Part shown: piece after piece, positions 1-9,027 of the stretch
Position numbering within the stretch: the stretch's first letter is position 1
How the letters are laid out: each line of letters opens with the position of its first letter
Assembly: GCF_001546855.1 (NCBI RefSeq)
Contig: NZ_KQ958154.1
Coordinates: 1-39,414 of the forward strand
DNA length: 39,414 nt
Direction of reading: 5' to 3'
Source of the DNA: Megasphaera sp. MJR8396C
Lineage (GTDB): Bacteria; Bacillota; Negativicutes; Veillonellales; Megasphaeraceae
Notes under the pieces: generated by a model
Seen by the model: only the letters and a program-made list of their open reading frames with translations
Database searches by the model: none
What the model was told of the DNA's origin: nothing
Program-made: the position numbers and the translations under genes

Positions 1-5
1 TTGAG

Positions 6-30
6 TGTCTACTTGACGGGTAGCAGTTCA
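6..30. repeat. Possible IS3-family terminal repeat (solo end)
   Basis: The first bases of the window read TGTCTACTTGACGGG followed by a short tract ending GCAGTTCA. From memory, many IS3-family (IS150-group) elements of Firmicutes begin with a TGTCTA... tract ending in GCAGTTCA. No transposase is seen, and the acetyltransferase gene ends only about 35 bases further on. At best this is a relict or solo end, and it may be chance resemblance. Confidence 0.18.
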
Positions 31-64
31 ACGGCAGGGAGCCTTTTTCATTATCTGCTTTCTA

Positions 65-337
65 TTATCCTAAGAGATCCTGTTCTTCCGTATGGCGCTT
101 GAACCAGGCCTGGGCATAGGTGCAGCTGGTCGCCGTCTTCTTATTGCGCTTGCGGATTTCATCGGCAGCGGCTTTGACCAATTTTCCCGCAGCCCCCTGG
201 CCGCGCAGGCTGTCGTCGACGAAGGTATGGACGATGTCGTAGTTGCCGTCCTCACGCTGGATGAAGTCGACTTCCCCGACGACCTTGCCCTGTTCATTTT
301 CAATCCAAATCTTATTGTCACTGTACTGTAATTCCAT
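65..337 (-). CDS. Small GNAT-like N-acetyltransferase (NATD1/YjdJ type)
   Basis: Encodes a 90-residue protein. Residues 38-53 contain HTFVDDSLRGQGAAGKLV, matching the acetyl-CoA-binding R/Q-x-x-G-x-G/A loop of the GCN5-related acetyltransferase fold, followed by a helix of the kind seen in the short Acetyltransf_CG (NATD1/YjdJ) subfamily. That family is about 90-100 residues long, so the protein is full length. The substrate is unknown. The conserved C-terminal tract with CTYAQAWFKRH is typical of the subfamily. The gene lies 42 bases downstream of the histidine phosphatase on the same strand, so the two are probably cotranscribed. The start follows a good AAAGGAG site. Confidence 0.82.
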   Translation of the reverse strand: MELQYSDNKIWIENEQGKVVGEVDFIQREDGNYDIVHTFVDDSLRGQGAAGKLVKAAADEIRKRNKKTATSCTYAQAWFKRHTEEQDLLG

Positions 338-379
338 GTTAAAACACTCCTTTCAAAAAGGGATGATCCACACATGCCT

Positions 380-961
380 TTACCAGTTCATGGTCACTTC
401 GATGATCTGCCCGTTGCGAATGGAACGGCTGCGGCGAAAGGCCGCCATATACTCCTCGACGGGGAGGTTCGGATTTTCATAGACTAAGAGAAAATTCCGG
501 ATGAACTGGGCATGGGTAAAGACTAAGATAAATTCTTCCGGGCGTCGCTTCAAGAGGGCCAGGGTTCGCTCAATGCGGTCGATGAGCTGCCGATAACTTT
601 CGGCCCCTTCGCCATCGACGTAGTCGGGATCGAGGTTACGCCAATAGTCGATGACTCTGGGTCGCCGCTGAGCCGATGTCGTCCCGACACAAGTAGCCGG
701 CGCCAGATAGACAAATTCATGGACGACATCCCAAATCCCCGTCGCTGCATCGGGAAATCGTCCGATGGTATACATGGCCGTCTGCTGTGCCCGAAGATAC
801 GGCGAGGTCACGATGAGATCCGGCTGTTTCGGTATTTGCAGGGCCAAGGCCTGGGCCTGTTTCAACCCCAATTCGGACAGGGGAATACTTTTATGATCGT
901 CCGTCGCTTCACCGGCATTGGCAATGCTTTCGCCATGGCGGATGAGCCATATCTTCTTCAT
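380..961 (-). CDS. Histidine phosphatase family protein (phosphoglycerate mutase-like)
   Basis: A 193-residue protein of the branch-1 histidine phosphatase superfamily. The N-terminus MKKIWLIRHGESIAN carries the catalytic RHG motif (phospho-accepting His at about residue 9). FVFTHAQFIRN near residue 150 supplies the second active-site His. An Arg in SPYLRAQQTA and a Glu in the middle complete the usual phosphate pocket. The length fits the family. The substrate cannot be predicted; members act on phosphoglycerate, alpha-ribazole phosphate or protein phosphates. The start is the ATG three codons inside the longest frame, because AGGTGG sits at proper spacing from it. It leads a probable two-gene operon with the GNAT-like gene. 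Confidence 0.85.
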   Translation of the reverse strand: MKKIWLIRHGESIANAGEATDDHKSIPLSELGLKQAQALALQIPKQPDLIVTSPYLRAQQTAMYTIGRFPDAATGIWDVVHEFVYLAPATCVGTTSAQRRPRVIDYWRNLDPDYVDGEGAESYRQLIDRIERTLALLKRRPEEFILVFTHAQFIRNFLLVYENPNLPVEEYMAAFRRSRSIRNGQIIEVTMNW

Positions 962-984
962 AGTAACCACCTGCTTTCTGTCTT

Positions 985-1005
985 ATTGTATCATAAACGA
1001 TACGT
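985..1005 (-). promoter_or_regulatory. Promoter/operator of the histidine phosphatase operon
   Basis: On the minus strand a TACAAT -10 element lies at 985-990, about 25 bases before the start codon. Immediately upstream is ACGTATCGTTTA (994-1005). The same 12 bases recur upstream of the pyruvate:ferredoxin oxidoreductase gene at 4816-4827. Together with the adjacent GATAC it forms a GTATC/GATAC dyad. No clear -35 box was found. Confidence 0.4.
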
Positions 1006-1036
1006 GTTTTGGAAGGAAAAGGATTCCCATGCAAAA

Positions 1037-1060
1037 CGAAGGCTGCCGGAGCAGCCTTCG
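1037..1060 (-). terminator. Intrinsic terminator after the pyruvate:ferredoxin oxidoreductase gene
   Basis: Perfect 10-base inverted repeat CGAAGGCTGC/GCAGCCTTCG with a 4-base loop, followed on the minus strand by GTTTTG. It lies about 70 bases beyond the nifJ stop codon. Confidence 0.75.
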
Positions 1061-1128
1061 CCTTGGGGTATGTATATGGTTTTTGAGCGTGTATCTATAG
1101 ATTGAGCAGATCTATAGTCGTGCAAACG

Positions 1129-4100
1129 TTATTTGTCGGCCAATTCTTTGTATACTTCGTATTTCTTAGCAGCAAATTCTTCGGCCTTGGCAAAGAGTTC
1201 TTCAGCAATATCCGGGAAGGTACGCGTGAGCGCTGCGTATCTCGTTTCGCCGAGGAGGTAATCGCGGAAGGACTGGGTCGGTTCCTTGGAATCGAGGATG
1301 AACGGATTCTTTCCTTCTTCCTTGAGGAGCGGGTTGTAGCGGTAGAGGTGCCAGTAACCGGCTTCTACGGCGCGTTTCATTTCGTTCTGTGCGTTGCCCA
1401 TGCCGCCCTTGATACCGTGGTTGATGCACGGTGCGTAAGCGATGACGATGGACGGACCGTTGTAAGCTTCCGCTTCTTTAACGGCTTTGATGAGCTGGTT
1501 CGCGTCGGCACCAAGAGCAACCTGAGCGATGTAGATATGGCCATAGGTCATGAGCAGACGGCCCAAATCTTTCTTGTTGAACTTGCGGCCCGAAGCTGCG
1601 AACTGAGCGACGGCACCGATCGGCGTAGCCTTGGAGGACTGACCACCCGTATTGGAGTAAACTTCCGTGTCGACGAGCATGATGTTGACGTTGGCATTGG
1701 TAGCCATGACATGGTCCAAACCGCCGTAACCGATGTCATAAGCCCAGCCGTCGCCGCCGTACATCCAGATCGTCTTCTTGATGACGTGTTCTTTATGAGC
1801 CAGGATGTCTTTCTGAAGATCGGCTGCCTGACCGGTCAATTTCGCGGCCATCAATTCTTTGAGGTACGTCCGGCTGATGCCTTCTGTAACTTCGCCTTCG
1901 TTAGCGACGCCGATGGAATCGAGCCAAGCCTGGATGGCATCGTGGAGAGCGCCTTCCGTCAAGGGCAGGAGTTCTTCCGATTTCATGATGATGGCTTCAC
2001 GCTGCTGATCCATGGAGAGGGACATACCGAGGGCAAATTCGGCGTTATCTTCAAAGACCGAGTTCGACCAAGCCGGACCGAAGCCTTCGTGGTTCGTCGT
2101 GTACGGAATGCTCGGCATAGCAGAGCCCCAAGCCTGGGTACAACCCGTCGCATTGGCAACGATCATACGCGATCCAAAGAGCTGCGTCAAAAGTTTCATG
2201 TAAGACGTTTCAGTACAGCCGGCGCAGGCACCATTGAACTCGAGGAGCGGCTGGTTGAACTGGCTGCCTTTAACGGAGAATTTATCGAGGCCCGTTTCTT
2301 TTACCGATAAGGTGAGGGCATAATCAAAGTTTTCACTTTCATGACGCTGGGTATCGAGGGGTTTCATGGTCAGAGCCTGAGCCGGGCAAGCGTTAGCACA
2401 AGCGCTGCAGCTGTAGCAGTCGAGCGGCGAAACCTGAATGCGGAATTCATAATTTTCGAGGCCTTTGCCGATGGCTTTTTTGGTCTTGAAGCTTTCCGGG
2501 CTGTTGGCTTTTTCTTCAGCCGTCAAGAGGTACGGACGGATGACAGCATGCGGGCAGACCAGGGCGCAGCGGTTACACTGAACGCACTTGTCGACATCCC
2601 ATTCAGGAACCTTGGAAGCGACACCGCGTTTTTCATACTGCGTCGTGCCCAACGGATAGGAGCCGTCAGCGTAAGGAACGAATTCGCTGACCGGAATCGA
2701 ATCGCCAATCTGTAAGTTCGACGGTTCAACGACGTTCTTAATGAAGTCAGGAATATTTCTCGTATCTTCGACGACCGGATCGGACGGGAGATCTTTCCAT
2801 TCCGGCAGAACTTCGACTTCGACGAGGTCGGAAATGCCGCGGTCGACAGCTGCCTGGTTCATGGAGATGACCTGTTCGCCTTTTGCCAGGTAAGTCTTCG
2901 CAATGGCGTCTTTCATATGTTTTACAGCATCATCGATCGGCATGATGTTCGCCAGTTTGAAGAAGGCTGCCTGGAGGACCGTATTGGTACGGTTGCTGCC
3001 GAGGCCGATTTCTTCAGCGATCTTGGTAGCGTTGATGATGTAGAATTTAACGTGGTTAGCAGCTAACTGGCGTTTAACCTTGTTGCTCAGGTGGCTGGCA
3101 ACTTCCGATTTATCCCAGTTGCAGTTGAGCAGGAAGATACCGCCTTCTTTGATTTCACTGACGATGTCATAGGTATCCATGTAAGCCTGTTTATGACAAG
3201 CCAGGAAGTCGGCTGCTTTTACGTAGTATGTAGCCCGGATCGGGTTGGTGCCAAAGCGCAGGTGAGATTTGGTAACGCCGCCGGATTTCTTGGTATCGTA
3301 TTCAAAGTAAGCCTGGACGTACATATCGGTGTTGTCGCCGATGATCTTGATGGAGTTCTTGTTAGCGCCGACCGTACCGTCAGAACCGAAGCCCCAGAAC
3401 TTACAGCTGATCGTGCCTTCCGTGTCAACGGCAATGGGGATATCCGGCATGGACAGATGGGTTACGTCATCGATGATGCCCAAGGTGAAGTGGTTCTTCG
3501 GCTGGAGGGCTTCCATATTGTTGAATACGGCGTGGATCGATGCCGGCGGAACGTCTTTCGACGACAGGCCATAGCGACAGGCCAAAACGGTAACGTCCTG
3601 TTTGATGTGGGATACAGCAGCGCAGACGTCTTCGTAAAGCGGTTCGCCCAAGGCGCCCGGTTCTTTCGTGCGGTCCATAACGGTGATCGTGCGAACCGTA
3701 TCCGGCATAGCTTTCATGAAGTGTTCGAGGGAGAACGGACGATAAAGACGTACCTGGAGGAAGCCGACTTTCTTGCCGTCTTTGCTGAGTTTATCAATCG
3801 TTTCCTGGATAGCACCGGTAACGGAGCCCATAGCAACGACGACGTGTTCAGCATCGGGAGCGCCGTAGTAATCGAAGAGGTGGTACGGACGGCCGGTCAA
3901 TTCGCCGATCTGATCCATGTAGTCCTGAACGATGTAAGGCAGGCGCTGGTACCAGATATTGTTTGCTTCGCGGGACTGGAAGAACATATCCGGGTTGGTA
4001 ACCGTACTGCGCATAACCGGATGTTCCGGATTGAGGCCCGTGTGTTTGAAATCATAGAGCGCTTTGCGGTCGATCAATTTGCCTAATTCTTCGGCCGGCA

Positions 4101-4659
4101 GCATTTTAATCTTTTGAATTTCGTGAGACGTCCGGAAACCATCGAAGAAGTGCATGAACGGTACGCGGCCTTTAATCGTAGCCAAGTGAGCGACAGCAGC
4201 GAGGTCAGCACATTCCTGAACGCTGGCGCTGCAGAGCATAGCCCAGCCGGTGTTACGACAGCCCATAACGTCAGAGTGGTCGCCGAAGATGGACATGGTG
4301 TGCGTCCCTACCGTACGAGCTGCGATGTGCAGGACGATCGGTTTCAATTCGCCAGCCAGACGGTGCATGACCGGGATCATCAGCATGAGGCCCTGAGAAG
4401 CCGTGAAGGATGTACAGAGACTGCCCGTTTCGGAAGCGCCGTGAGCGGCACCGATAGCACCGGCTTCAGACTGCATTTCAACCAACTTAACGGTCTGGCC
4501 GAATAAGTTCTTACGGCCGTTGGCTGCCCATACGTCAACGTGTTCAGCCATCGGAGACGACGGGGTGATCGGGTAAATAGTTGCGACTTCGGTAAAGTTA
4601 TAGGCCACGTGGGACGCAGCTTCGTTACCATCCAAAGTTTTTACAATTTGCTTAATCAT
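1129..4659 (-). CDS. nifJ: Pyruvate:ferredoxin (flavodoxin) oxidoreductase, single-chain type
   Basis: A 1176-residue homodimer-type enzyme that oxidatively decarboxylates pyruvate to acetyl-CoA and CO2 and passes electrons to ferredoxin or flavodoxin; central to anaerobic fermentation in the cytoplasm. The N-terminal pyruvate-binding domain shows ATIYPITPSSPMAEH near residue 30. Two ferredoxin-type [4Fe-4S] motifs follow: CVQCNRCALVCPHA near 693 and CYSCSACANACPAQAL near 750. The proximal-cluster motif GACAGCTET is near 810, and the thiamine-diphosphate motif GGDGWAYDIGYGG near 970. The length matches the family (about 1170-1200). The start chosen is the ATG of MIKQIVKTLDGN, eight bases after GGAAG. 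The gene is monocistronic, with its own promoter upstream and a terminator downstream. No defect is seen. Confidence 0.97.
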   Translation of the reverse strand: MIKQIVKTLDGNEAASHVAYNFTEVATIYPITPSSPMAEHVDVWAANGRKNLFGQTVKLVEMQSEAGAIGAAHGASETGSLCTSFTASQGLMLMIPVMHRLAGELKPIVLHIAARTVGTHTMSIFGDHSDVMGCRNTGWAMLCSASVQECADLAAVAHLATIKGRVPFMHFFDGFRTSHEIQKIKMLPAEELGKLIDRKALYDFKHTGLNPEHPVMRSTVTNPDMFFQSREANNIWYQRLPYIVQDYMDQIGELTGRPYHLFDYYGAPDAEHVVVAMGSVTGAIQETIDKLSKDGKKVGFLQVRLYRPFSLEHFMKAMPDTVRTITVMDRTKEPGALGEPLYEDVCAAVSHIKQDVTVLACRYGLSSKDVPPASIHAVFNNMEALQPKNHFTLGIIDDVTHLSMPDIPIAVDTEGTISCKFWGFGSDGTVGANKNSIKIIGDNTDMYVQAYFEYDTKKSGGVTKSHLRFGTNPIRATYYVKAADFLACHKQAYMDTYDIVSEIKEGGIFLLNCNWDKSEVASHLSNKVKRQLAANHVKFYIINATKIAEEIGLGSNRTNTVLQAAFFKLANIMPIDDAVKHMKDAIAKTYLAKGEQVISMNQAAVDRGISDLVEVEVLPEWKDLPSDPVVEDTRNIPDFIKNVVEPSNLQIGDSIPVSEFVPYADGSYPLGTTQYEKRGVASKVPEWDVDKCVQCNRCALVCPHAVIRPYLLTAEEKANSPESFKTKKAIGKGLENYEFRIQVSPLDCYSCSACANACPAQALTMKPLDTQRHESENFDYALTLSVKETGLDKFSVKGSQFNQPLLEFNGACAGCTETSYMKLLTQLFGSRMIVANATGCTQAWGSAMPSIPYTTNHEGFGPAWSNSVFEDNAEFALGMSLSMDQQREAIIMKSEELLPLTEGALHDAIQAWLDSIGVANEGEVTEGISRTYLKELMAAKLTGQAADLQKDILAHKEHVIKKTIWMYGGDGWAYDIGYGGLDHVMATNANVNIMLVDTEVYSNTGGQSSKATPIGAVAQFAASGRKFNKKDLGRLLMTYGHIYIAQVALGADANQLIKAVKEAEAYNGPSIVIAYAPCINHGIKGGMGNAQNEMKRAVEAGYWHLYRYNPLLKEEGKNPFILDSKEPTQSFRDYLLGETRYAALTRTFPDIAEELFAKAEEFAAKKYEVYKELADK

Positions 4660-4732
4660 AAAGTACACTTCCTTTTCTGAATGAACAAAATTTAATCCGG
4701 ACTCGTATAACGTTTAACGTTTCTATGCTTTT

Positions 4733-4761
4733 AGTATAGTCGCTGCAGGTATAAAAGTCAA
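4733..4761 (-). promoter_or_regulatory. Sigma-70-type promoter of nifJ
   Basis: On the minus strand TTGACT (4756-4761) and TATACT (4733-4738) are separated by exactly 17 bases. They lie about 75 bases upstream of the nifJ start. Between them and the gene is a repeated AACGTT tract (near 4709-4721) that could be an operator. Confidence 0.7.
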
Positions 4762-4804
4762 GCATAGTGTTAATGCTATTTTATCATCGATAAGCGCATA
4801 GTTA

Positions 4805-4830
4805 TACGTTTTACGTAAACGATACGTAAA
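4805..4830. promoter_or_regulatory. ACGT-rich operator candidate upstream of nifJ
   Basis: This short stretch carries several ACGT cores (TATACGTTTTACGTAAACG and ATACGTAA) about 55 bases upstream of the nifJ -35 box. Bases 4816-4827 are identical to 994-1005 in the promoter of the histidine phosphatase operon. The regulator is unknown. Confidence 0.35.
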
Positions 4831-4890
4831 TAATTGAAATTGTGAGTCCACTCCGACGATCTGCCGCAGCAGGCATGTTTATGCCAAAAA

Positions 4891-4930
4891 AGAGGACTTT
4901 TTGTGAAAATTATATCACAAAAAGTCCTCT
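4891..4930 (-). terminator. Strong intrinsic terminator after cfa
   Basis: Perfect 16-base inverted repeat (AGAGGACTTTTTGTGA and its complement) with an 8-base loop. On the minus strand it is followed by TTTTTT. It ends the cfa transcript 54 bases past the stop. Confidence 0.85.
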
Positions 4931-4983
4931 CTCAGTAGATATGTGGTTTTTGTCGATTTACAAAGAAGTACTGTTGAACGCCA

Positions 4984-6150
4984 TTAGTACCAACGAGTCA
5001 TAGGCAGGTCATTCTTGCTGCCCTTGGTCATCAGGATCTGATGGAGATCGATGTTGCCAATGTAGAAGGAGACGGCGCAGCCGCAGAGATAAAGATCCCA
5101 CATGCGGGCAAATTCTTCGCCTCTGGCAGCGATGACTTCGTCGCGAACCTTCTGGAAGTTATTGAACCAGCACATCAGCGTCTTGTAATAATGACGGCGC
5201 AGGCTTTCGACGTCGATGACCTGGAAGTCGTTATCATAAGCCAGGCTTACGATTTCGCGGAGCGACGGCAAGGTTCCGCCCGGGAAGATGTACTTGCGCA
5301 TCCACGGGTTGCCGATGCTTTCGTCATGGCCGCTGATGTAGTGGAGCAGGAACATGCCGCCGTCTTTTAAGAGATGGCTGGCCGTTTCCATATATAAAGG
5401 ATAGTTGGAACGACCGACGTGTTCCAGCATGCCGACGCTGACGATGCGGTCGTACTGGCGGCCTTCGGCAACGAGATCGCGGTAGTCGACGAGATCGATC
5501 TGAACCTTATCCTGAAGGTCCAGGGCTTCAATCCGTTCCTGGCCCTTCTTCCACTGTTCCTTACTCAGCGTGCAGCCATAGCCTTTGATGCCGTATTTCT
5601 TAGCAGCTTCGATGAGGAGGTAGCCCCAGCCGCAGCCGATATCGAGGAGGGTCATTCCTTCTTCCAGGGCCAGTTTTTCCAAAATATAATGGACTTTATT
5701 GTGCTGAGCCTGTTCCAAGGTATCGTCGTCCTTTTTAAAGTAGGCGCAGGAATAGCTCATGGACGGATCGAGCCATTTGGCATAGAAATCGTTGCCCAGA
5801 TCATAGTGCGACGAAACCTGCTGCTTCTGAGCAGCCTTCGATTCCGACGGATAGAGCAGGCGCTTAAAGAAGGATTTATCCAGCGAGAACTGGCTGTTCT
5901 GCGACAAGAGGCAGCGCAGGGCCGTAAACAAATCGCCTTCGATTTCAACGTCTTTGCGCATATAAGCTTCACCGAGAGCCAGTGACGTCGAGGCCAAAAG
6001 CTCTTTCTTGGGGATGTCTTTGTTGATGATGATATTGAACAAGGGCTGACCTTCACCAATGGTGTAGGTCTTATCGTGAAGTCGTACGGTAAAACAATCT
6101 CTATCGAAGCGACGTAAATAATGAACTAGAAAATTATCTAAGATATTCAT
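4984..6150 (-). CDS. cfa: Cyclopropane-fatty-acyl-phospholipid synthase
   Basis: A 388-residue S-adenosylmethionine-dependent enzyme that adds a methylene bridge to unsaturated acyl chains of membrane phospholipids. SAM-binding motif I, LLDIGCGWGYLL, lies near residue 167. VSSHYDLGNDFYAKWLD upstream of it and EHVGRSNYPLY downstream are signature stretches of the CFA synthase (CMAS) family, including the lipid- and bicarbonate-site residues. The length agrees with the family (about 380-400). The start is the ATG of MNILDNFLVHYL after GGGGAG. folD lies upstream with only 17 bases between folD stop and cfa start, so cfa is probably the last gene of the cca-PBP-folD-cfa run. Confidence 0.93.
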   Translation of the reverse strand: MNILDNFLVHYLRRFDRDCFTVRLHDKTYTIGEGQPLFNIIINKDIPKKELLASTSLALGEAYMRKDVEIEGDLFTALRCLLSQNSQFSLDKSFFKRLLYPSESKAAQKQQVSSHYDLGNDFYAKWLDPSMSYSCAYFKKDDDTLEQAQHNKVHYILEKLALEEGMTLLDIGCGWGYLLIEAAKKYGIKGYGCTLSKEQWKKGQERIEALDLQDKVQIDLVDYRDLVAEGRQYDRIVSVGMLEHVGRSNYPLYMETASHLLKDGGMFLLHYISGHDESIGNPWMRKYIFPGGTLPSLREIVSLAYDNDFQVIDVESLRRHYYKTLMCWFNNFQKVRDEVIAARGEEFARMWDLYLCGCAVSFYIGNIDLHQILMTKGSKNDLPMTRWY

Positions 6151-6167
6151 AGATACTCCCCTCTCTG

Positions 6168-7019
6168 TTATGAAATAGTTTCTGTCCGGGCGATGCCGCA
6201 GACGACGTTTTCAAGAATCATCATCGTCGTCACGGCACCGACACCGCCCGGAACGGGCGTGATGGATCCGGCAAAAAGAGCGGCGTCTTCAAAGGCGACG
6301 TCGCCTACGGTCTTGCCTTCGACGCGGTTGATGCCGACGTCGATGACGACAGCGCCGGGTTTTATCATATCGCCGGTAACGAGGCCTGCCCGACCGGCCG
6401 CTGCCATGATGACATCGGCCCTTTGGCAGACGGCCTTGAGATCCTTCGTCCGGCTGTGACAGACCGTTACCGTCGCATTCTGCTGCAGGCAAAGCTGTGA
6501 AAGCGGTTTGCCGACGACGGTGCTGCGGCCGATGATGACCACTTCTTTGCCACTTAACGAAAGATGGTAATAGTCAAGGATGGCCATGACGGCTCGCGGC
6601 GTACAGGGAACGAACCCCGGTCGTCCCGTACACAGGCGGGCGATATTGGCATCGGTCAGGCCGTCAACGTCTTTCGACGGGTCGATGCGATTGATGATGC
6701 GCTGACTGTCAAAGGATTCGGGCAGCGGCATCATCAATAAGATGCCAAAGACCGACACATCGTCATTGAGCCTGTCGATGAGGGCCAAAAGATCTGCTTC
6801 ACCGATATTTGCCTCTTGGCGATAGATAGCGGCCTTTAAGCCGACGGAGCGGGCCGTCTTTTGCATCGACGCCGCGTACATGGCCGACGGTGCATCGTCG
6901 CCGACGACGACGATAGACAGTTCGGGCTCTATTCCCCGTTTCTCCCGAACCTCCTGTATCTGTTGAACAATGCGCTGACGATGAAAGGCCGCCACGTCTT
7001 TCCCATTGAGTAATTGCAT
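6168..7019 (-). CDS. folD: Bifunctional methylenetetrahydrofolate dehydrogenase/cyclohydrolase
   Basis: A 283-residue FolD enzyme that interconverts 5,10-methylene-THF, methenyl-THF and 10-formyl-THF with NADP, feeding one-carbon units to purine and methionine synthesis. The catalytic Lys lies in MYAASMQKTARSVGL near residue 50. PLPESFDSQRIINRIDPSKDVDG, read in parts, is the classic family stretch. VIIGRSTVVGKPL near 165 is the nucleotide-binding loop, and PVPGGVGAVTTMMI near 260 is the C-terminal signature. The frame is open 55 codons further upstream, but that extension is low-complexity and overlaps the end of the PBP gene. The ATG of MQLLNGKDVAAFH follows GGGGGAAT and gives the usual family length. 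Confidence 0.96.
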   Translation of the reverse strand: MQLLNGKDVAAFHRQRIVQQIQEVREKRGIEPELSIVVVGDDAPSAMYAASMQKTARSVGLKAAIYRQEANIGEADLLALIDRLNDDVSVFGILLMMPLPESFDSQRIINRIDPSKDVDGLTDANIARLCTGRPGFVPCTPRAVMAILDYYHLSLSGKEVVIIGRSTVVGKPLSQLCLQQNATVTVCHSRTKDLKAVCQRADVIMAAAGRAGLVTGDMIKPGAVVIDVGINRVEGKTVGDVAFEDAALFAGSITPVPGGVGAVTTMMILENVVCGIARTETIS

Positions 7020-7056
7020 GATATTCCCCCTATGTAGCCTATGATGATGCCTCCGG

Positions 7057-9027
7057 TCAGCGCTTGAAAGTGACCGTGACGTCACTTCCGGAAGGCGCAT
7101 AACTGCCGGGCCGCGGGTCCTGCTGGACGGCATCGCCCATTCCCTTGGGCACAAAGCCAAGGCCGGCTTCATTGAGCCAGTCATTGACTTCCCTCGTACT
7201 CCAGCCGATAAACGACGGGATGAGGACTCCGTCTTCGGTCTGATGGACAGGCGGTATCACTCTCGGCGGTGCCGTAACTACGGGAGCCGAAGGTTTAAGA
7301 CCCGTATCCGAAGTCGGCCTCAGGCCCTTCATGCGGACGATTTCCGTCATCAAGTCCTTAAAGACCGGCGCGGCGACCTGAGCCCCGTAATAGGAGCCGC
7401 TCGGCGCATCGACGACGATCAAGACTAAGAACTGCGGATCTTCCAAGGGACCAAAGCCGATGAAGGAACCGACGTACTGCCCTTCGGCATAACCCGTGCT
7501 GTCGGCCGTTTTCTTCTGGGCCGTCCCGGTCTTACCGGCGAAGGTATAGCCTTCAATTTTTGCATTTTGACCGCCGCCGGAAGAAATTTCTTCTCCCATA
7601 AATTTACTGATTATTTCTGCCGTTTCCGGCTTAATCGGCTGACCGACTTCAACGGGTTCTCTCTTTTCATAAACCGATCCGTCGGGATTGTCGATTTCCT
7701 TTACGATGAAAGGCTTCATCATATGGCCGTCGTTGGCAATGGCACTGAAAGCCTGGACCATTTGCAGGGGCGTAACGGCAATGCCCTGGCCGATCCCCAT
7801 CGAAGCCGTATCGACGATAGACATGGTACTCGGCGAAAACAGGATGCCCTCCTGTTCCCCCGGAAGTTCGATACCCGTAATCGAGCCGAAGCCGAAACGA
7901 TGAGCATATTCGGTCAATAATTTTCCCCCTGCCGTTTCGGCAATGTGGACCATACCGGTATTAATGGAGTACATGATGATTTCCCGAAGAGTGACCTTAC
8001 CCATCCCCTTCTCATCCCAGTTCTGCAGCGTCCGGTCGGCTACCTGAATCGTGCCCGTATCGTTGTAGACGTCGCTGACGCGCCATTTTCCCGAATCGAG
8101 AGCCGACGCTGCCACCAATGGCTTAAAGGTCGATCCCGGTTCATAGACGTTGACCACAGCCCGATTCCGATACGATTCTTTATCGCCCTTGCCATAATTA
8201 TTTAAATCGTAAGTCGGACGGCTGGCCATGGCCAAAATTTCACCGGTCTTAGGATTCATGACGATGATGGCAGCCCCTTCCGGCTTATTACGGTCCATAA
8301 TGCCGTCCAGTTCTTTTTCGGCAAGATACTGGATGGTACTGTCGAGGGTCAGGCTGACCGACCGTTCTTTATCGGGCAGGAATTTTTTAAGGGCCGAGTC
8401 AAAGACCGGAATGTTGTTACTGTCGGTCTGAAGGCGGAAGGTCTGCTTGTTGCCGCGGATTTCATCATCAAGCATCATTTCGATGCCATCGAGACCGCGG
8501 TCATTGTCACCGACAAAGCCGATGACCTGAGCCGCCATGGTGCCATTAGGATAAAAACGGCGGTTTTCATCGCGAAAGACGAGACCGTGCAGTTTTTCGC
8601 TCTTAATGACGCCTTCCACGGCTTCGTATTTATCGTGGTCCATCTGGCGGTCGAGCCAGACAAAGGCCGTGTCTTCCTTAAGGCGCCGCAGTATTTCGTC
8701 CTGAGAAATACGAAGATACGGTGCCAAAAGCTGAGCCACCTTTTCCGGCGGTTCATTGAGCATGGTCGGGTCGGCGTAGAGCGATTTTGACATTTCGCTG
8801 ATGGCCAGGACCTTGCCGTTGCGGTCCAGGATCATGCCCCGCGGCGATTGAAGATTGCGTTCCGTTTCACTTTGCATCTCGGCCATGGCCATCATGTCAT
8901 CATGATGGAGAACTTGGTGATAAAAAAGGGCACCCAGGACGGCTGCCGAAAGGAGCATCATGCAGCAAACACAGAAGGTGACACGGAATCGGATATAGCG
9001 GTTCTCTCTTTTTTCGTTATAATCCAT
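7057..9027 (-). CDS. Penicillin-binding transpeptidase with PASTA domain (FtsI/SpoVD class)
   Basis: A 656-residue class B PBP that cross-links peptidoglycan outside the membrane, probably in septal or spore-type wall synthesis. A single N-terminal membrane segment spans about residues 14-35 (VTFCVCCMMLLSAAVLGALF). A PBP dimerisation domain begins at SPRGMILDRNGKVLA. The transpeptidase domain has SxxK as GSTFKPL near 300, SxN as SINTG near 355 and KTGTAQ near 498. The C-terminus (from about 590) is a PASTA domain with IPSFIGWSTREVNDWL. The start chosen is MDYNEKRENRY, nine bases after GAGGGGG; it overlaps the 3' end of cca by 11 bases, which suggests translational coupling. Both FtsI-like and SpoVD-like roles remain possible. 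Confidence 0.93.
   Translation of the reverse strand: MDYNEKRENRYIRFRVTFCVCCMMLLSAAVLGALFYHQVLHHDDMMAMAEMQSETERNLQSPRGMILDRNGKVLAISEMSKSLYADPTMLNEPPEKVAQLLAPYLRISQDEILRRLKEDTAFVWLDRQMDHDKYEAVEGVIKSEKLHGLVFRDENRRFYPNGTMAAQVIGFVGDNDRGLDGIEMMLDDEIRGNKQTFRLQTDSNNIPVFDSALKKFLPDKERSVSLTLDSTIQYLAEKELDGIMDRNKPEGAAIIVMNPKTGEILAMASRPTYDLNNYGKGDKESYRNRAVVNVYEPGSTFKPLVAASALDSGKWRVSDVYNDTGTIQVADRTLQNWDEKGMGKVTLREIIMYSINTGMVHIAETAGGKLLTEYAHRFGFGSITGIELPGEQEGILFSPSTMSIVDTASMGIGQGIAVTPLQMVQAFSAIANDGHMMKPFIVKEIDNPDGSVYEKREPVEVGQPIKPETAEIISKFMGEEISSGGGQNAKIEGYTFAGKTGTAQKKTADSTGYAEGQYVGSFIGFGPLEDPQFLVLIVVDAPSGSYYGAQVAAPVFKDLMTEIVRMKGLRPTSDTGLKPSAPVVTAPPRVIPPVHQTEDGVLIPSFIGWSTREVNDWLNEAGLGFVPKGMGDAVQQDPRPGSYAPSGSDVTVTFKR

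Noticed and set aside
1102-4506. Long plus-strand open frames (up to 402 codons) opposite nifJ
   Set aside because: They are antisense shadows of the nifJ codon pattern, without ribosome sites or recognisable domains.
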